Part shown: positions 1 to 6,501 of the stretch, piece after piece
Layout of the letters: every line of letters begins with the position of its first letter
Numbering within the stretch: position 1 is the stretch's first letter
NCBI GenBank assembly: GCA_946541285.1
Contig: CAMNJG010000025.1
Span: forward strand, 1-12,943
DNA from: an uncultured Clostridia bacterium
GTDB taxonomy: Bacteria > Bacillota > Clostridia > Peptostreptococcales > Anaerovoracaceae
Reading direction: 5' to 3'
DNA: 12,943 nt
The notes under the pieces: model-generated
The model's database searches: none
The model's input: only the letters and a program-made list of their open reading frames with translations
Told to the model about the DNA's origin: nothing
Translations under genes and position numbers: made by a program

Positions 1-120
1 CCGAACGGTGCTTTGCTACGGCATCTCATTTTTCCGGAAGACGGCGCTGGTGAAAAAGGCAACAGATACTGGATCATCGGAATGATACCGGCTCCCTGCT
101 TTGTTCTGGTGGATCTGTAA
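1..120 (+). CDS. Possible C-terminal end of a gene cut by the window edge
   Basis: Frame 1 is open from the first base to a TAA at 118-120, giving 39 residues that end in a hydrophobic stretch (WIIGMIPAPCFVLVDL). The composition is compatible with the tail of a real protein, possibly a membrane or surface protein, but 39 codons without a stop can occur by chance and no family is recognised. The 150 bases that follow are AT-rich and have no obvious hairpin terminator, so nothing independent confirms that a gene ends here. Confidence 0.3.
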   Translation, partial: PNGALLRHLIFPEDGAGEKGNRYWIIGMIPAPCFVLVDL

Positions 121-271
121 CTAGTCCTACGTCTGACGATGTTTCGGGAGTAGTCGCATTATATTGAGAGTATTTTACTAGCCACATTTTTCCCATAGCT
201 TAACGATATTTTTCATTGTCACTTATCTTACAAAATTCTCTATTGTCTTTAACTTCAAACGAGGTGATAAA

Positions 272-916
272 ATGAAAACCAAGAGAATCGCAATTCCCGC
301 ATGTATGATAGCGATTTGTTTGTGCATAGCTTTCTTATGCATCATATTCACTCAACAGAAATTGTTTGATAAGGAAACAAACGTATCGATATCTTCGGCA
401 GAAATCCTTCTTCCGGAAAAGAATACACAGGCGGGATTGGAGGCATCTCTCTCAAAATCGTACAATAATATTCAGGATTTAAAGAATGACTCGTATGCTA
501 TTGTATTAGGGGATGTTCTCCTTTCAGATAAGAGTATTCGTTATAACGATCATGTAGATCTTGCCATCTCAGATGTTAAAATCATCGAATGCTATTCCGG
601 CAATATGAATCCTGGTGATATCATTTCTATTGAAGAAACCGGTGTGCGGGACGATCAAGGGGACATTTCGATCGATGGTGTTCCTTTGCTGAAAAAGAAT
701 ATGCGCGTACTTCTCTTCTTAACAGAACCAAATAATGTTGTGCAAGGTGATCAGATGGGATACGGTATCGTTGGTGTTTACCAGGGAAAATTTTTTGTAG
801 ATCAGAATGATCAGATATACTCCAGTTCTCTGTATTCGGATCACGCTGTTTCTCTTATTCAATGGAATGATGGTGATTCCATCGAGAAATTTAAGAAAGA
901 GTTTTCTTTTAATTAA
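272..916 (+). CDS. Membrane-anchored extracytoplasmic protein of unknown function
   Basis: The product has 214 residues. The N-terminus is MKTKR followed by a strongly hydrophobic segment (about residues 6-27) that can act as an uncleaved signal anchor; there is no clear lipobox. The remaining ~185 residues look like a beta-rich soluble domain outside the membrane. The pattern (AIVLGDVLLSD, then a VKIIECYSGN segment, GDIISIEETG, a GVPLLKKNMRVLLFL stretch, YGIVGVYQGKFFVD) resembles small secreted Bacillota domains with a 'conduit of GD-I...G-P-L-G-YLLFL...G-G-F-V' layout, but I cannot name the family. The start is supported by GAGGTG at 261-266, five bases before the ATG. The gene is visibly more AT-rich than the minus-strand genes and stands alone, convergent with them, so it may have a different origin. 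It shows no evident link to the lipid genes. Confidence 0.8.
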   Translation: MKTKRIAIPACMIAICLCIAFLCIIFTQQKLFDKETNVSISSAEILLPEKNTQAGLEASLSKSYNNIQDLKNDSYAIVLGDVLLSDKSIRYNDHVDLAISDVKIIECYSGNMNPGDIISIEETGVRDDQGDISIDGVPLLKKNMRVLLFLTEPNNVVQGDQMGYGIVGVYQGKFFVDQNDQIYSSSLYSDHAVSLIQWNDGDSIEKFKKEFSFN

Positions 917-1009
917 TTATTATTCCTTAAAAATGAACGATTTTATATGAGTGTCAGGTCAGGTCATTCGGCTTCGCCCACGTATGAATCGAATAAAAGG
1001 AATAGAAAG

Positions 1010-1049
1010 CACGGGACTGACAAAGATTCTCTGCCAGTTCCGTGTTTTT
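1010..1049. terminator. Hairpin with T-run, probable terminator of the 272-916 gene
   Basis: CACGGGACTG (1010-1019) pairs with CAGTTCCGTG (1035-1044), a 10-bp stem with one G-T pair and a 15-nt loop, followed by TTTTT at 1045-1049 on the plus strand. It lies about 95 bases after the stop of the 272-916 gene. Read on the minus strand the same stem is followed by a pyrimidine-rich, moderately T-rich tail, so it could also stop transcription coming from the transporter gene that ends at 1148. The loop is long for a textbook terminator. Confidence 0.6.
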
Positions 1050-1081
1050 CAATGACAAGCATTTTCAATTTTTGTATTTAT

Positions 1082-1127
1082 TGTCTGCTCATTAAATCCC
1101 TGTCGGACTTAATGATGCAGGCAGACA
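1082..1127. repeat. Inverted repeat downstream of the BCCT gene
   Basis: TGTCTGC (1082-1088) and GCAGACA (1121-1127) form a perfect 7-bp outer stem. Inside it, CATTAA (1090-1095) and TTAATG (1109-1114) add a second pairing block with a 13-nt loop. The structure starts about 20 bases past the stop codon of the minus-strand transporter gene. No T-run follows on that strand, so it is more likely an mRNA 3' end stabiliser or an imperfect terminator than a classical intrinsic terminator. Confidence 0.5.
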
Positions 1128-1147
1128 TTAATAAAAAGATTCATTGA

Positions 1148-2671
1148 TTATCTGCGCACAGTTCCCAGATACATTTTGGCGTCTTTGAAAAAGCTCCAGA
1201 TCATGATGACCATGATAATGCCGATCGGAAACGCCGATATGATACTGACCGACTGAATATGATTCATCGAGCTCTCCGAGAATACCAGCGCGATCGGAAG
1301 CACGATCAGCAGCAGGCACCAGAGCAGCTGGATCAGGACATGAGGCTGTTCATCTTCAGAGAGATTCCGATAACTGTAACAGGCCGCGGTATAAGCGATG
1401 GAATCGAAAGAAGTCGCGTAAAACGCAATCATCGTGACAAATACCAGAGCCAGAATGAACGAAGAATGCGGCATCGAATAAATGATCTTCAGAATCAGTT
1501 CGTACAGATCACCGCCCGCCTCATATTCCGCGATAAAATCCGCCGCTCCAGCCGTCTGCAGCCCGAGAGAATAATTCCCCAGGACGATAAAACTGACCAG
1601 CGTGGAACCCACACCAAAAACATATCCTCCGAGGATCGTCTGACGGACAGTTCTCCCGCGGGAGATGTTCCCGATGAAAAAAGGCGCGGCGATACACCAG
1701 ACCATCCAGTAAGCCCAGAAGTAGATCGTCCAGTCCTGCGGGAAATGACTGGTCCGGGCCGGATCGGCAAAGGTAGACAGCTCCAGGAAATTCTGCACCA
1801 GCTTTCCCAGCGACTGAAAACCGTTTTCAATGATAAAGCGGCTCTGTCCGCCCAGCACCAGAACCACCGCCAACAAACCGAAAAACAGATAGATACACAG
1901 TTTCGCCAGGAAGCCGATCCCGCGGAATCCGTGGATCACCGCGTAAGTATAGACTGCGCACGTAATCAGGAGAATGATGATCGTCACTGCCGTCCGGCTG
2001 AGCTGGATGTGGAACAGCTTCACAGCCACGCCTGCCAGCAGAGGAGTGGCTACACTGAACGTCGTCGCCGTTCCCGCGAGGAGCGCGAACAGCGCGAACA
2101 GATCGATCGCGCGACCCGGGATCCCGTCCACATACCGCCCGAGTACCGGTCGGCACGCTTCCGAATATCTCTGGCGGGACCGTTTCCGTACATGGAGCAT
2201 AAAACCGAAAACAACCGCCAGCACAAGATAGAAAGCCCACGGGATAAAGCTCCAGTGAAACAAAGGAAACACACCCGCCCAGTCTGTCACGGAACCCAGT
2301 TCTGACAGGTGGGGATTCACGGCGTACATAATCCACTCGGCAAAGGAATAAAACAGTATATCTGCAGCCAGACCACAGGTGAACATCATACTGCCCCAGG
2401 CAAAAAAGGAATACCGTGGTTTTTCATGCGGTTCTCCCAGCACAATGCTTCCGTATCCGGAAAAAGCAAGGAACAGAGAGATCAGAAAAATCCCCAGTCC
2501 GATTATCAGATAACAGATTCCGACCGTATCTCCAAAAAAGAACCGTATCTGTTCGATCACGCCTTTTGAGTCTTCCGGAAATACGAACAGAAACAGTGCC
2601 AGACCCATAATCAGGACAAAAGGCACCAGTGTGATCACCCAGTCAATTCTCCCTTTCTGCATGGTTTTCAT
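1148..2671 (-). CDS. BCCT family transporter (betaine/carnitine/choline type)
   Basis: A 507-residue integral membrane protein with about 12 hydrophobic segments and a family-typical length. The best family signature is the tryptophan-rich helix FWAYWMVW (about residues 318-325), followed by CIAAPFFIGNISRGRT, which matches the BCCT core helix and the ISRGR loop; HWSFIPWAFY (139-148) is another conserved BCCT segment. BCCT proteins import or exchange quaternary amines such as choline, glycine betaine and carnitine. In place of the glycine-rich GxGIG stretch of BetP, the corresponding helix reads CGLAADILFYSFAEW (99-113), so substrate and ion coupling cannot be read off. The ATG at 2671 was preferred over an upstream GTG at 2680 because GGGGTGA sits just before it. 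It begins 21 bases after the MFS gene and is the last gene of the group. With LicA and LicC nearby, choline uptake is the likely role. Confidence 0.9.
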   Translation of the reverse strand: MKTMQKGRIDWVITLVPFVLIMGLALFLFVFPEDSKGVIEQIRFFFGDTVGICYLIIGLGIFLISLFLAFSGYGSIVLGEPHEKPRYSFFAWGSMMFTCGLAADILFYSFAEWIMYAVNPHLSELGSVTDWAGVFPLFHWSFIPWAFYLVLAVVFGFMLHVRKRSRQRYSEACRPVLGRYVDGIPGRAIDLFALFALLAGTATTFSVATPLLAGVAVKLFHIQLSRTAVTIIILLITCAVYTYAVIHGFRGIGFLAKLCIYLFFGLLAVVLVLGGQSRFIIENGFQSLGKLVQNFLELSTFADPARTSHFPQDWTIYFWAYWMVWCIAAPFFIGNISRGRTVRQTILGGYVFGVGSTLVSFIVLGNYSLGLQTAGAADFIAEYEAGGDLYELILKIIYSMPHSSFILALVFVTMIAFYATSFDSIAYTAACYSYRNLSEDEQPHVLIQLLWCLLLIVLPIALVFSESSMNHIQSVSIISAFPIGIIMVIMIWSFFKDAKMYLGTVRR

Positions 2672-2692
2672 TTTTCTCACCCCATTTCTTTT

Positions 2693-3856
2693 CTACGATC
2701 CTTTCCGGTCAGGCCGATGCTTTTTTCCTCCCGTACATACCGCCGCTGACGCGAACAGCAGAAGAATGACACTGTATTTTACCGGAACTGCCGGTATCCC
2801 TCTCTGCGTACAGAACCAGCCGATCAGCGCGGAAAAAAGATATCCAGCAAGGGAAGCTCCTGTCATGATCTGATTGTATCTGGCAATCAGATGACGTTCC
2901 GCCTCCGCGGTATTGACATAATGCCTGCTCCCCGAAAGGAAAATTCCGTAACCACCGCCACTGACCACCGCTGTCGCTGCCAGGACCGCCGCATGACCGC
3001 TGCGAAGCAGCAGCAGGATGATCAGGGCGCCCATCAGGATCAGTGGCGACGCGATCCGTGCCCGCCACATATCCGGTGCCGGACAGAAGAGGATCACCAC
3101 CGAGGAGAACAGGACAATCCCTGCTAAAAACAGGCTGCTCCTGACAGCGTAACCGGACACCCCAAGATAATCCTTGAGAAGATACGCGATGGAAGGCATC
3201 AGTATGTAGATCGCCATAAACATGAAGAAACAGTACAACATTGGTTTTCGATCCTCTTCCAGAAGCGTGACGGACCATTTTACATCTGCTTTTTTTTCAG
3301 GAATATGCTTCGACGCCATCGAATATTCCTTTCCAATCGGCACATAACTGCACAGACCCAGCAAGACGGAAAAAGTGATGCAGACCCACGACCTGGAAGC
3401 GAATACCGAGAAAAAGAGCGGAGAAATCAGATATCCCGCCATCTGATAACCCAGCAAAACGCGCACATTCCACTCACGATTTTCCGGAGGGACAGTCGCT
3501 GTAATATAGACATCAAACGTGTTGTACACATAATTAATGCAAAAACTGGCGATGCAGAACAGAATCGTATACATCCAGAAAGTTCCAATATAAAACAGTC
3601 CGGCAAAAGACAGGATCACTGCGGCAATCATGCCAGTCAGTAAAACGATTCCGTTCTTCCGCATCCGGGATGATGCCAGGATTCCCAGCATTGTACAGAC
3701 CGCACCGCAGAACAACGTTGTGAAAAGCAGCAGTTCCTTGTTTTCCGGATCATACCGGTCAAAAAACATCTGTGTGACAATATTCTGAATGGACGCGCAG
3801 AAAATGGACGTATACAGATACATCAAGTCGCGCAGCAGCAGATTCCTCTTATTCAT
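2693..3856 (-). CDS. MFS-type transporter, substrate unknown
   Basis: A 387-residue very hydrophobic protein with about 11-12 transmembrane segments in two halves, separated by a polar loop around residues 180-205 (KEYSMASKHIPEKKADVKW). The length and two-halves layout fit the major facilitator superfamily, but no diagnostic substrate motif was recognised. Its ATG overlaps the stop codon of the CDP-alcohol phosphatidyltransferase gene (shared ATGA, 3853-3856), so translation is probably coupled. An AAGGA lies only two or three bases upstream, an unusually short spacing that also points to coupling. Sitting between a phospholipid-forming enzyme and a quaternary amine transporter, it may move a lysophospholipid, a lipid precursor or choline-like compound. 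LplT, the MFS lysophospholipid transporter paired with Aas in E. coli, is a reasonable comparison, but this is inference from context only. Confidence 0.8.
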   Translation of the reverse strand: MNKRNLLLRDLMYLYTSIFCASIQNIVTQMFFDRYDPENKELLLFTTLFCGAVCTMLGILASSRMRKNGIVLLTGMIAAVILSFAGLFYIGTFWMYTILFCIASFCINYVYNTFDVYITATVPPENREWNVRVLLGYQMAGYLISPLFFSVFASRSWVCITFSVLLGLCSYVPIGKEYSMASKHIPEKKADVKWSVTLLEEDRKPMLYCFFMFMAIYILMPSIAYLLKDYLGVSGYAVRSSLFLAGIVLFSSVVILFCPAPDMWRARIASPLILMGALIILLLLRSGHAAVLAATAVVSGGGYGIFLSGSRHYVNTAEAERHLIARYNQIMTGASLAGYLFSALIGWFCTQRGIPAVPVKYSVILLLFASAAVCTGGKKHRPDRKGS

Positions 3857-4542
3857 TTTCCTTCACGCTTCAGCCGGAAGAAGAGTACGATTCCCATCCT
3901 GGCCACTTCAATAGCAGCGCCAATCGCTGCAGGCAAAAGCACGATATCATCCAGCAGGAACGGGAAATCACCGATATGAAATACCGTGACACTGCCAAAT
4001 ACAGCGTTGAGTACCGCGATGATGATATAAGTGCAGTGAATTTCAAACGGGCCAAACGGCGGGAAAGGGAACTCATTGAAATGCATGATGTAATGGAGGG
4101 TCGCAACCATGTGGATCCCGTAGAGCGGCGCGCCGAACGCCGCGATTTCCATATGCCCGAAGGATGACAGACCGATGCACAGAACTGTGACGGTACACAC
4201 GAGAATATCAGACATCAGGTCAAAGAAGCCGCCCCTCGCCGACTGCATATTCCTTGTCCGCGCCATATACCCGTCAAAGTTGTCACAGACAATATGTGTG
4301 ATCATGCCCAGGATGGCAGGAAGAAAAAACCATCTGGAAAAAGAACCGAGAAAAAAGCAGAAGGCTCCCAGAAGACCACAGATCAGCCCAATGCCGGTTA
4401 CGACATTCGGATGCACGCTCATCGGGATATATTTTACAAACCGGTAGGTAAAATCCGCGAATTTATTTTCCAGGATACTGGGAACTGTTTTCAGCGGTTC
4501 TTCTCCATCCATGTTCTGCTGAACCTTTTTTACTTCACTCAT
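3853..4542 (-). CDS. CDP-alcohol phosphatidyltransferase (putative CDP-choline:diacylglycerol cholinephosphotransferase)
   Basis: A 229-residue membrane protein with the complete CDP-alcohol phosphatidyltransferase motif D(x2)DG(x2)AR(x8)G(x3)D(x3)D: Asp87, Asp90, Gly91, Ala94, Arg95, Gly104, Asp108 and Asp112 are all present, so the metal and CDP site is intact. HPNVVTGIGL (44-53) before it matches the PN-T-GL helix typical of this family and of choline/ethanolamine phosphotransferases. About six hydrophobic segments follow. Such enzymes transfer a phospho-alcohol from a CDP-linked donor to an acceptor lipid or alcohol. With choline kinase and phosphocholine cytidylyltransferase genes just upstream, diacylglycerol plus CDP-choline giving phosphatidylcholine is the most economical role; PgsA-, PssA- or inositol-type activities remain possible. 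The start at 4542 is chosen over an in-frame start 13 codons upstream because AAGGAGGT precedes it. Confidence 0.88.
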   Translation of the reverse strand: MSEVKKVQQNMDGEEPLKTVPSILENKFADFTYRFVKYIPMSVHPNVVTGIGLICGLLGAFCFFLGSFSRWFFLPAILGMITHIVCDNFDGYMARTRNMQSARGGFFDLMSDILVCTVTVLCIGLSSFGHMEIAAFGAPLYGIHMVATLHYIMHFNEFPFPPFGPFEIHCTYIIIAVLNAVFGSVTVFHIGDFPFLLDDIVLLPAAIGAAIEVARMGIVLFFRLKREGK

Positions 4543-4547
4543 ACTGG

Positions 4548-4555
4548 ACCTCCTT
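4548..4555 (-). promoter_or_regulatory. Strong ribosome binding site deciding the phosphatidyltransferase start
   Basis: The minus strand reads AAGGAGGT here, five bases before the ATG at 4542. It is a near-perfect anti-16S match and falls inside any longer reading frame starting at 4581, which makes the shorter 229-residue protein the likely product. Confidence 0.85.
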
Positions 4556-4570
4556 GTTGAGATGAATTGG

Positions 4571-4786
4571 TTCTTCCGCATTTATTAGTACCAAACAGCG
4601 AGTCATGCATTCTGTCCTGTCATCCTGAGCGCAGCGATCATGACCTAACCTGATTTCAGAATGAAATCAATGGCAGGTCAGATGCAATCAATTCCCCGAA
4701 GCGAAGCGAGGGTGGAATTGTCTGCAGGTTGGAATCGTCTGCTTCGCTCCTCAGAATGACAGAATGCACTAATAGTTGCGGAAGAA
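4571..4786. mobile_element. MITE-like non-coding inverted-repeat element, about 216 bp
   Basis: TTCTTCCGCATTTATTAGT at 4571-4589 is matched as an inverted repeat by ACTAATAGTTGCGGAAGAA at 4768-4786 (17 of 19 positions). A second inverted pair lies inside: GCATTCTGTC (4607-4616) and GACAGAATGC (4758-4767); the left arm carries 17 extra bases between the two blocks. Internal hairpins include TGATTTCA/TGAAATCA (4651-4669) within TGACCT/AGGTCA (4641-4680), and CAATTCC/GGAATTG (4689-4720). GGAATTGTCTGC (4714-4725) recurs as GGAATCGTCTGC (4731-4742). GATGAATTGG at 4561-4570 and GATGAATGG at 4789-4797 flank the element as a possible, imperfect target duplication. It has no coding capacity. The sequence around TGTCATCCTGAGCGCAGCGA resembles dispersed intergenic repeats seen in many bacterial genomes. 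It fills the gap between licC and the phosphatidyltransferase gene and could fold in the transcript. Confidence 0.65.
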
Positions 4787-4812
4787 TTGATGAATGGTAC
4801 TATTTTACAGTT

Positions 4813-5556
4813 TTATCCGCGGGAATCCCGCATCCTCTCCATACTTCTGTGAATGCCATAAGAGGGATCCTGCGCCACCAGTTCCGAAAACGAATCAATC
4901 TCTGTCAAAGCAAATTCCGAAATCGGCCGGATCCCGATCTGATAGTCGGCCGGATGCAGCAGGAGAGCCACATGATCCCAATAGACCGCGCGGTTCCGGC
5001 GCTGCTCAAATTCATACTCGAGATGCTGTTTCAGACGAATCCCGTCCTCTTCTGTCCAGAAGGACACGCTGTGAAGCTGCCAGCCTCCGGCGCCTCCGGA
5101 AGGACTGCAGCAGCACACGGTTCCGGTTTCATCCAGCTGCAGCATCCATTCATCCGTCCACTGGCCGGTATAGTGGCAGCAATAGCAGGACCGTTCATAC
5201 ACAGGAAAGAGAATGGAACTGTCATGAATCATCTGATCGCCATCCAGAATGACTGCGTTCGGAATCCATTCCCTTGCCATGTACAGCGAGGAGATATTAT
5301 TACAGGAAGCATAATAGGGATTCTCAATCAGCCGGATCCCGTCATCGCGCCGCGCCAGCGGCTGAAACTGTTCGCTCAGGTAGCCGGTCACAATATAGAT
5401 CTCTGTAATTCCGTTCTGATGCAGCGCATCGATCACAGATTCGATCATCGGTCTGCCGTTGACCGGAACCATCGGCTTTGGAATTCTGTCTGTCACAGGA
5501 CGCATCCTGCTTCCGATGCCTGCAGCCATAATGATAGCATGTGTCGCGTTTTCCAT
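4813..5556 (-). CDS. licC: Phosphocholine cytidylyltransferase (LicC-like nucleotidyltransferase)
   Basis: A 247-residue cytosolic enzyme that would convert phosphocholine and CTP to CDP-choline and pyrophosphate. The N-terminal nucleotide-binding signature is clear: AIIMAAGIGSRMRPVTDRIP with KPMVPV (about residues 7-33). ILDGDQMI carries the metal-binding aspartate. Several segments fit LicC of Streptococcus specifically: IYIVTGYLSEQF, NNISSLYMA, an EWM stretch after the central strands, VSFWTEED, VYWDH and LTEIDSFSEL near the end. The length is close to LicC (about 230). The ATG at 5556 is preceded by AGAAG at about eight bases; a GTG at 5565-5563 that overlaps the licA stop as GTGA is an alternative start adding three residues. 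Other sugar-phosphate nucleotidyltransferases share the fold, but the adjoining kinase gene supports the LicC call. Confidence 0.87.
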   Translation of the reverse strand: MENATHAIIMAAGIGSRMRPVTDRIPKPMVPVNGRPMIESVIDALHQNGITEIYIVTGYLSEQFQPLARRDDGIRLIENPYYASCNNISSLYMAREWIPNAVILDGDQMIHDSSILFPVYERSCYCCHYTGQWTDEWMLQLDETGTVCCCSPSGGAGGWQLHSVSFWTEEDGIRLKQHLEYEFEQRRNRAVYWDHVALLLHPADYQIGIRPISEFALTEIDSFSELVAQDPSYGIHRSMERMRDSRG

Positions 5557-5561
5557 AAGAA

Positions 5562-6479
5562 TCACTTCTGTTTCGTCATAAAGACATCATAATAGACTTT
5601 CGACAATTCATACTGCCTGACAGCGTATTCTCCGAAATCCTCGCCCTGGACGCGTTTGAATTCACACCAGTTACTCCATAAGAAACCACACAGGGCAATA
5701 TAGCAGTAGATCTTCTGCCGCAGTTCCCATGGACATTTCTGTATGAAATAATAATCCATAATCTGATCCGCCTGCTCCCGTGTAAAATCGGAATACGCGA
5801 GAAACATCGCGATATCCAGATGCGGATCCTGCATGGCCGCGTACTCCCAGTCAATCATCACTGGCGGTCTGTCCGGCTCATTGTTATATAGCAGAAAATT
5901 ATCACAGACCGCGTCAATGTGGCACAGAGTCCATTCTTTTTTACAGGATTTCACATAGGAGAGCAGCCGATCCATTTTCTTTCTCGTCTGCCCGTAATCA
6001 GCATAAACGGACGGATGCGGCTGACGGAGGCGTTCATAATACGAAATGCGTTCTGCCAGGTCAAAACTGTGCGGAACTGTGAGCTTCTGTTCGTGAAACC
6101 AGCGCAGCTGCTCCATACAGAGCCGGATGTCCATCGGGGATCCCGGACTGCAGGTACGGACATTCTCCAGAAAACGACTGATTTTCATCCCGTGTTCCGC
6201 GTCAAAATATACCACTTCATCGCCAATGCCGATGTCGGCGATTGCCTGATAGACCGTATATTCCTCCTTCCGGTTGATGAGCTGCTCCGTACCGGCGCCG
6301 GGCAGCCGAAGCAGATATTTCTGCCCATTCATCCGAAAAGACCAGGTGATATTGGTCATCCCCGCTCTGACCGGTATCAGTTCTGAAAGCTCCTCATTTC
6401 CGACGCCCAGCTGACCGCGCAGGATTTCCCTCACCTGTGCTACTGTCAGAGGACTTCCATAGATACTGCCGGGATTCAT
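5562..6479 (-). CDS. licA: Choline kinase (LicA-like aminoglycoside/choline phosphotransferase)
   Basis: A 305-residue cytosolic kinase of the choline/aminoglycoside phosphotransferase family. GMTNITW (40-46) is the nucleotide loop of LicA and choline kinases, YLLRLPG (55-61) holds the segment that normally shapes the ATP pocket, HIDAVCDN (187-194) is the catalytic HxDxxxxN motif with Asp189 and Asn194, and IDWEYA (209-214) supplies the metal-binding aspartate. The later DPHLDIAMFL and the tryptophan-rich region around 268-272 are also typical of choline kinases. It would make phosphocholine from choline and ATP, the first step to CDP-choline. A strong GAGGAGGG precedes the ATG at 6479. The gene lies 22 bases after the HAD gene and just before licC, an arrangement seen in licCA-type phosphocholine loci. 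Ethanolamine or another amino alcohol is a possible alternative substrate. Confidence 0.9.
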   Translation of the reverse strand: MNPGSIYGSPLTVAQVREILRGQLGVGNEELSELIPVRAGMTNITWSFRMNGQKYLLRLPGAGTEQLINRKEEYTVYQAIADIGIGDEVVYFDAEHGMKISRFLENVRTCSPGSPMDIRLCMEQLRWFHEQKLTVPHSFDLAERISYYERLRQPHPSVYADYGQTRKKMDRLLSYVKSCKKEWTLCHIDAVCDNFLLYNNEPDRPPVMIDWEYAAMQDPHLDIAMFLAYSDFTREQADQIMDYYFIQKCPWELRQKIYCYIALCGFLWSNWCEFKRVQGEDFGEYAVRQYELSKVYYDVFMTKQK

Positions 6480-6501
6480 CGCGTCCCTCCTCTCTCAGAT
6501 A

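Noticed and set aside
190..255. Promoter for the 272-916 gene using TTGTCA (218-223) and TATTGT (241-246 region)
   Set aside because: The spacing would be about 19 bases and the -10 match is only four of six, so it was not called.
953..1000. Possible degenerate copy of the 4571-4786 repeat (shared CAGGTCA and GGCTTCGCC-like bases)
   Set aside because: The similarity is limited to a few short words and does not include the terminal inverted repeats.
947..1147. Small plus-strand open frame of 66 codons after the 272-916 gene
   Set aside because: It runs straight through the terminator-like stem and T-run at 1010-1049 and the second inverted repeat, has no ribosome site and no recognisable features.
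1259..2305. Long plus-strand open frame (348 codons) opposite the BCCT gene
   Set aside because: It is antisense to a clearly conserved transporter, is extremely rich in Arg, Gln and Asp, has no ribosome site and matches no family. It is a composition shadow.
4182..4276. Possibility that the phosphatidyltransferase is degenerate because no partner sits directly upstream
   Set aside because: All eight residues of the CDP-alcohol phosphatidyltransferase motif are present in correct spacing and the start has a strong ribosome site, so the gene looks intact.
4729..5592. Plus-strand open frame of 287 codons covering the licC region
   Set aside because: It starts inside the inverted-repeat element, runs antisense to licC whose motifs are intact, and shows no recognisable domain.
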